DNA of 44,276 nt from positions 1-44,276 of the forward strand of contig JASVEC010000133.1 of NCBI GenBank assembly GCA_030770535.1, given 5' to 3'. A program made the position numbers and the translations under genes. Each line of letters begins with the position of its first letter. The first letter of the stretch is position 1. This DNA comes from Batkoa obscura. Taxonomy: Eukaryota; Entomophthoromycota; Entomophthoromycetes; Entomophthorales; Batkoaceae. Under the pieces are notes generated by a model. It did no database searches. It saw only the letters and a program-made list of their open reading frames with translations, and was not told the DNA's origin. Positions 39,304-44,276 of the stretch are shown piece after piece.

Positions 39304-42036
39304 TTTAAAGATATTTTCCACCACTTACTGTTTATTATTTTTTGTTTCGGGAGTATTTAAATTAAATATCAACATCATACACCGTTTTTTAAAAATCAAA
39401 TTAAAAATGGTGTTTTTATTTTTATTAAACAGACGGATTTGTACTCTTAAAGAATGACGAAAAATAAATATTTTAAAATATTGTGATTAAATGTGGAGAT
39501 TATCCATTGTCTAATAATATTGCTCACTTGATTCTTTCATAATTCTTTAGTGCCATCCAAATCAAGCAGTTTTTTATATTTTCTAGGCAGGATGCCGATA
39601 ACCTTATTCTTGATTATCTATCATAATTTTTTACTATACTCTCTCCTTACAAAATTTTTAAAGTAAAATAATACCCAGGATATAATAAGCATCCCACATT
39701 TAATTAAAAATTATTCTTTATGCTATATACATTAACAAATAAATAAAATGTTGTTTCCATTTAAATAAATAAACAGCTTAACTTGATTAATTATGGTAAA
39801 ATAATTAAAATTTAATATATAACAGCAGAGTTATGGTATAATAATTTTAAAAGTTTGATAAGGCATTACAAAAAACAAACGTGAAAAATGGGCCTACAAT
39901 GTGTATATTTAAAATAGGAGTAGTATAATCACATAGACAAGCCGTGTTCGCAAATTCCGGAATAACGGAACTTATCACCACCTTAAATCTAAGTTCTTAA
40001 AAGTAGTTTATTTTTCAAGACCCAATAGTTTTTAATTTATAAGTCAATTTGTAACATACAGTATGAAGCTATACTGCTACAGCATTATGTTAACAATTAA
40101 ATCACAATGCTATTTACAAATCGACTATATTATAAACTCTTTAATAAGACGATAAAAAATGTTTCATGACCATCGTGAATCGTATATTCCACCATACCTA
40201 CACGTTATCTTTTTATTATTCCATCACTAAAATAAATATTAATGGTGGTACAATTTAATTAATTATAAATGTAACAATTTTCCGCCCTTCATCATCATAG
40301 AATAAAATATTATCTTATCATTAACCAATAAAAAAGGTTCTTTAAAAATAAGGATATTTATGGATAGATGAAAACTTTATTTTTATTGACATGTGATTTT
40401 ATTTAAAGTTTGGCAAAACTTTTGCCACTTTTGTTTGGAGATAAATTTCCAAATAGTAATAAAATGTATCTTAAATGATCGATAAAGATGAGGGATTTAA
40501 GTAATAGTCTTATAATACATATCAATTTATGATTATCTTTTTACTAGGAAATTTCATGCTTGATTCATTGACTTTTTTTATGTTCCTATTTATCCTACTA
40601 TTGACCTCTTTTTCCTCTCTATTTTATTCCTTACAGCTGTTACAACTCTATTGTGACTTAAGCTACTGTGATTTTTACAAACAGCTATTTGTTATTAGAT
40701 TTCCTTGGTATAAATCTTTAAATTTGGTCTGAACTTAGACAATTCTATTCTTAAATGAACAGTTTATTAGGTCGCAATAGAGTTGGAGTAGCTGTATTTT
40801 ATTGAATTTAAAAGACTCACATTGTTTTTGTTAGAAATTACAACACTAAAGCCAAAAGATTTTAGCTAGAATGACTAATAAGTACTTCTAAACAGTCTAT
40901 ACCCTAAAGAAAGTATTAGCTTACATGCATATAGTTTTAGAAGAGACTATTTAATGTTAGTCTGCTGCATTCACTCAATGTTTAACCCTGGTGCCCTTAC
41001 GCTTCTTCTCATTTATGGTGATTTTCGGATAATCTTAACTAAAGAATAAAATACCTTACAGTAAGCCGAAGACCAAAATGGAATGTTTAACTAATAATGC
41101 GAGCAAAATGTAAACTAGATATAGATAGTAAAATGCTAAATATATAAAAAAATTAAATTTAATCTGACTTAATATAACAATATCCAAATTTAATTAACTA
41201 ATATATTTTAAACAATTTATAGTTAATTTTAACGACTTTTATTTGTTTGTAGAAGGGGATTACTACTTTTGTCAATTTTTGTTCTAATATTTAGTGCAAT
41301 AATTTTGCAATTAAAGATTTGAGAAATTTAATTTAATTTTTCAATAGTAAACTAATGCCATTAAAGACTTGCAGTATTTAAAAATATAAAGGGTATTAAA
41401 TAGAGCTTGAAAATAAATGAGCTTAATAGTATCCGAATTTTATTCACAGTTTTACTTGAGCTAATAGTTGAAATAATACTATTTTAATTATATCATGTAA
41501 AAGCCATTTTAAATAATTTGATCCCTAAGCCTTTGAGAATTTTGACTATAGGTTAACGTTTGATCTAACCCAATGAAAATAAAACAATATGTACTTGGGA
41601 AATTTTTAATTGAAAATTAGCTCAATTTGCTTCCATAACAATTTTTGCATTTTGTCAGACAATGGTGTTTTTGATTTATAAAAGTACTTTAGGACAAAAT
41701 ATACAATTTAAAGAATCTACTTTTATTAACAAAAATTCCTTTTGCAAAAAAAATTGGGACTATTTTTTAAATGCCCATTGTAGAATAAAAGTTCCCATCT
41801 AAAATAGTTAAGTTATTATCAAATATACTACATTCTAACATACCTACACTCATTTAGATTTATTGCAAAAGTTAATAAAATTTAAATATCATAAGTTTAA
41901 CAATTCAATGAAAAATCTTAATTTGCAGATGAAATTATTTAATTTTATTTATTAATCACAAAAACTATTATCATTAATTACAGCCAGGTAAAAAAAAGAT
42001 AAAAAAGACTAGAAATTAAAAATACAACGGAATAGA

Positions 42037-43050
42037 TTAAACGATATAACTATAAGTAGATTTAAACGACTCTGCTGCTTTGAAATAACCTCGATTTTTC
42101 GATTCATCAACAACCCAAGTTAATGGGGGTAAATATTTCCATTCATTTCCTTGTTTATACCATATATCCCCTTTAAAATCTTCCCTTTTAAAAGCAGCTA
42201 CACTAGGTTGTGGGCATGCAGAAGTTTCAGTAGTAGCAGAAGACGTGGTAGTAGAGGATGTAGTATCAGAAGTAGAAGTAGATGCTGAGCTAGTAGCGGT
42301 AGGAGTGACATCAGTAACAGAAATAGTAGAAGCAGAAGGAGATGGAGTGACGATAGTGACAGAAGTGGTAGAGCTAGTAGGAGTATTAGAGGTAGAAGAC
42401 GAAGGATTAGGAGTTGAAGTTGAAGTTGAAGTTGGAGTTGGAGCATTACTATTAGACTCACTAGAAGCTTGAGTTGGGTAAGCTGGGATCTCGTCATAAG
42501 TTGGATATTTGAAATTTTTATTAGCTTCTTTATCCTCATCATGACCAAACCAAATGGTAGTATAGCCACCTTTATGTCCTACACCACAAGCATTCCATTC
42601 TTTTTTCCAATCGCCCTCATTTAAAATCACTACACGATGACCCTTTGAATTCAAAAATCCATCAATTACAGATTTTGGGCCAATACCATAACCTTTACCA
42701 AAATAAGCTACTTCATAACCGTTGGATTGATAGTTACTAAATTGTTTTGGCTTTTCCCACATACATTTAGCTTGTCCATGGTCTTCAGTGTAACAACAAT
42801 TGGTATCACCAGTAGTATACCAGGAATGCATATTACAATATTTTTGTTTTATGTTATGGTGGCTATTTAAATCTTCAGCATGGAGTTGTGCTACTTTTGC
42901 TAAATTTGGACTATACTTAACTTCTTTTCCGCCTCTTGCTTTTACTAGTAACTTATAAACTTCTGATGAAAATTCTAACTCTTCCTTAGTTGCAGCACCG
43001 CTCACAACAAGTTGAAAGATAACCAATATTAAAACAAACAAATGTAGCAT
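42037..43050 (-). CDS. Secreted CAP/SCP (PR-1-like) protein, second paralogue
   Basis: 337 residues, single exon. Residues 1-19 are a signal peptide (MLHLFVLILVIFQLVVSGA). The CAP domain spans about 25-170, with His57 (QLHAEDLN), Glu113 (GYEVAYF) and His138 (KGHRVVILNEGDW), closing with YTTIWFGH. The cysteine insert CNMHSWY...CCYTEDH...CMWEKPKQFS (Cys72, 85, 86, 96) matches the paralogue at 19448-20419, and an additional Cys155 is present. A Ser/Thr/Pro-rich tract (about 185-275) of low-complexity codons follows, then a distinct C-terminal segment (WYKQGNEWKYLPPLTWVVDE) that the first paralogue lacks. Expected to be extracellular and O-glycosylated; its ligand is unknown. Confidence 0.93.
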   Translation of the reverse strand: MLHLFVLILVIFQLVVSGAATKEELEFSSEVYKLLVKARGGKEVKYSPNLAKVAQLHAEDLNSHHNIKQKYCNMHSWYTTGDTNCCYTEDHGQAKCMWEKPKQFSNYQSNGYEVAYFGKGYGIGPKSVIDGFLNSKGHRVVILNEGDWKKEWNACGVGHKGGYTTIWFGHDEDKEANKNFKYPTYDEIPAYPTQASSESNSNAPTPTSTSTSTPNPSSSTSNTPTSSTTSVTIVTPSPSASTISVTDVTPTATSSASTSTSDTTSSTTTSSATTETSACPQPSVAAFKREDFKGDIWYKQGNEWKYLPPLTWVVDESKNRGYFKAAESFKSTYSYIV

Positions 43051-44276
43051 TTTGAATTGGATAACTTATCTAAAGCTTTCTAATTTCATTAAACTTTGTT
43101 TTCTAATTCTCTTTTTATATAGTTTTTATTGAAAGTTACCAACCCTCATTAATTGCCTCGAGTAACTTTGATTTCATTAATCTCTGCTATTTACTCGTAT
43201 CCGCTGTTTTGGTTTATTTCACTTATTTAGTCTGATTTACTTTAGTTGATATTTTCAAAAATTAAAAATGAGTTCACTATTAAGTTATTACTTATAGTAA
43301 ACTGTTTTCATAAAAATACATGATACACTTTCGCTTTACTTTTTTAAAAACCCTTGTTAACAGTTAATATTATTTATTTAACGAAGTCCCTGGTCTATTT
43401 TACATTTTAATTTTATCTTATCTTAGTTACCTATATTTTTATTCTAATGATCACCCTATTCTCGACTATTTACTTGGCTTCTTGTGTAATAAAAACAGCT
43501 CATCAATTATAACTTTGAACTTAAAAAGCAATAAAAAGTATATATTCAAGCTACTATTAAATTAATTGTGCTCAAAAGTTTATTATAATAAAGTTAAAAC
43601 TATTTATTATGCTTCTTATGCTGGCACCACTTAACAATTATTAATTAAAACATGTTGCTAATTTTTTGAATTGATGGTATATATTAAAAAATAGTAAACA
43701 AGTTAAAATTAAAATATGCTAAATAAAAAAATAATTAAAAAAGATGGATTTTTCAATACAAAAATGTCATTAATTTTTACATTTAACAAAATCTATAAAG
43801 AATTCTTATTTTTTTTTCTATAAGGTAACTGCTTGAAAATAATTGTTTTTTTGAATTCCTTTTATTTTTTTCAAAACTTTAAACTTTTATAATTTAAAAC
43901 CAAAATATTTATATTAACTACAACTAAAAAAACTAATGTTTTTCAATTATTTAACTTTGATTATTCTATTATTTATCCATTATATTAGAACTATAATATT
44001 CTTAACTTTAAAAATTAATAGTCTTATAAACATAATTTATATATAACGGATTTTTAGACAATGATTAATATAATCTTTTTTATAAAGCTAACTTTCAGAA
44101 TCTCACAAAAAACCTAGTACGTTATTTAGTTTCATTTTTATGTCAATTAAAAAAGGTGGCATTATAGAATTATTTATTAAAAGCACAATGTCATTTTACA
44201 CATATAACATATATCAATTAATATGATTTTAAAATTATATATTTTTTATTCGACAAATATCTAATAAGCCTTGAAT
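43051..44276. other. Gene-free right end of the window
   Basis: 1.2 kb of A+T-rich DNA upstream of the CAP gene. TATATAG at about 43115 could be part of its promoter. No gene or repeat element was recognised. Confidence 0.5.

Larger units (their letters stand above)
38160..42036. other. 3.9-kb gene-free region
   Basis: No gene is supported. The only long frame (40529-40732) is hydrophobic with no family features. Seen here are a 42-bp tandem duplication (39041-39124) and a perfect 11-bp hairpin (39278-39303). Unlike other spacers of similar size, no ~106-bp elements are present. Confidence 0.6.

Noticed and set aside
40529-40732. 67-codon hydrophobic frame as a membrane protein
   Set aside because: T-rich DNA gives Phe/Leu runs by chance; there is no promoter, intron or family support.
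42198-42569. Leu-rich frame overlapping the second CAP gene
   Set aside because: Shadow of the Ser/Thr-rich tract in another frame.
1-44276. CRISPR arrays, rRNA or tRNA genes
   Set aside because: No regularly spaced identical repeats with unique spacers, no rRNA-like blocks and no convincing cloverleaf with GGTTCRA-type T-loop were seen by eye. The short elements are irregularly spaced and lie in both orientations.

Overview
The window looks like nuclear DNA of an AT-rich fungus. The genes recognised are eukaryotic (a spliceosome SF3a subunit, COP9 signalosome subunit 1, battenin/CLN3, COX6B, Hsp104), and three Zn2Cys6 transcription factors plus Hsp104 point to fungi. Thirteen GT-AG introns could be placed, all 46-67 nt, and intergenic DNA is far more AT-rich than the exons. 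The CAP proteins with a CCY/CMW cysteine motif, the F-box/LRR pseudogene and the base composition would fit an early-diverging lineage such as Conidiobolus-like Entomophthoromycotina. That placement is an inference, not a demonstrated fact.

Layout. 1-705 (-): 5' part of SF3a60. 3500-5029 (+): cytochrome P450. 7276-8889 (-): CSN1, four exons. 9456-9861 (+): I9-type proteinase inhibitor (Pbi2-like), four exons. 12328-15054 (+): Hsp104. 16589-17879 (+): decayed F-box/LRR gene. 19448-20419 (+): secreted CAP protein. 20588-21962 (+): CLN3/Btn1. 22058-23929 (-): Zn2Cys6 factor, next to a sugar-type MFS transporter at 24232-25656 (-). 25875-26808 (+): tail-anchored TPR protein. 26974-27456 (-): GPI-type protein with CFEM-like cysteines. 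28097-28762 (+): unknown tail-anchored protein. 29073-29369 (-): COX6B. 30264-31325 (-): short Zn2Cys6 factor. 31941-32393 (-): four-helix membrane protein. 37068-38159 (-): spliced Zn2Cys6 factor. 42037-43050 (-): second CAP protein. Housekeeping genes are compact in 7-10 kb and 19-32 kb; 0.7-3.5, 5-7, 10-12, 15-16.5, 32-37 and 38-42 kb are gene-poor.

The gene-poor parts hold the most unusual content. About 17 copies of a ~106-bp element with ATATGGGGATGT-type terminal inverted repeats lie in 2-16 kb and 33-36 kb. One copy sits inside one of two inverted ~460-bp repeats (33993-35064), and the other repeat shows the empty site, so the insertion target can be read as ATAT (or TA within it). 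Net insertion is usually 102 bp, and nine copies stay open in one frame on the same strand, the frame that also runs through a tandem pair. A separate 235-bp near-palindrome lies at 33041-33275.

Apart from a possible regulator-transporter neighbour pair (22058-25656) and the two CAP paralogues, the genes look like unrelated housekeeping and secretory functions. I see no biosynthetic cluster and no rRNA or tRNA gene.
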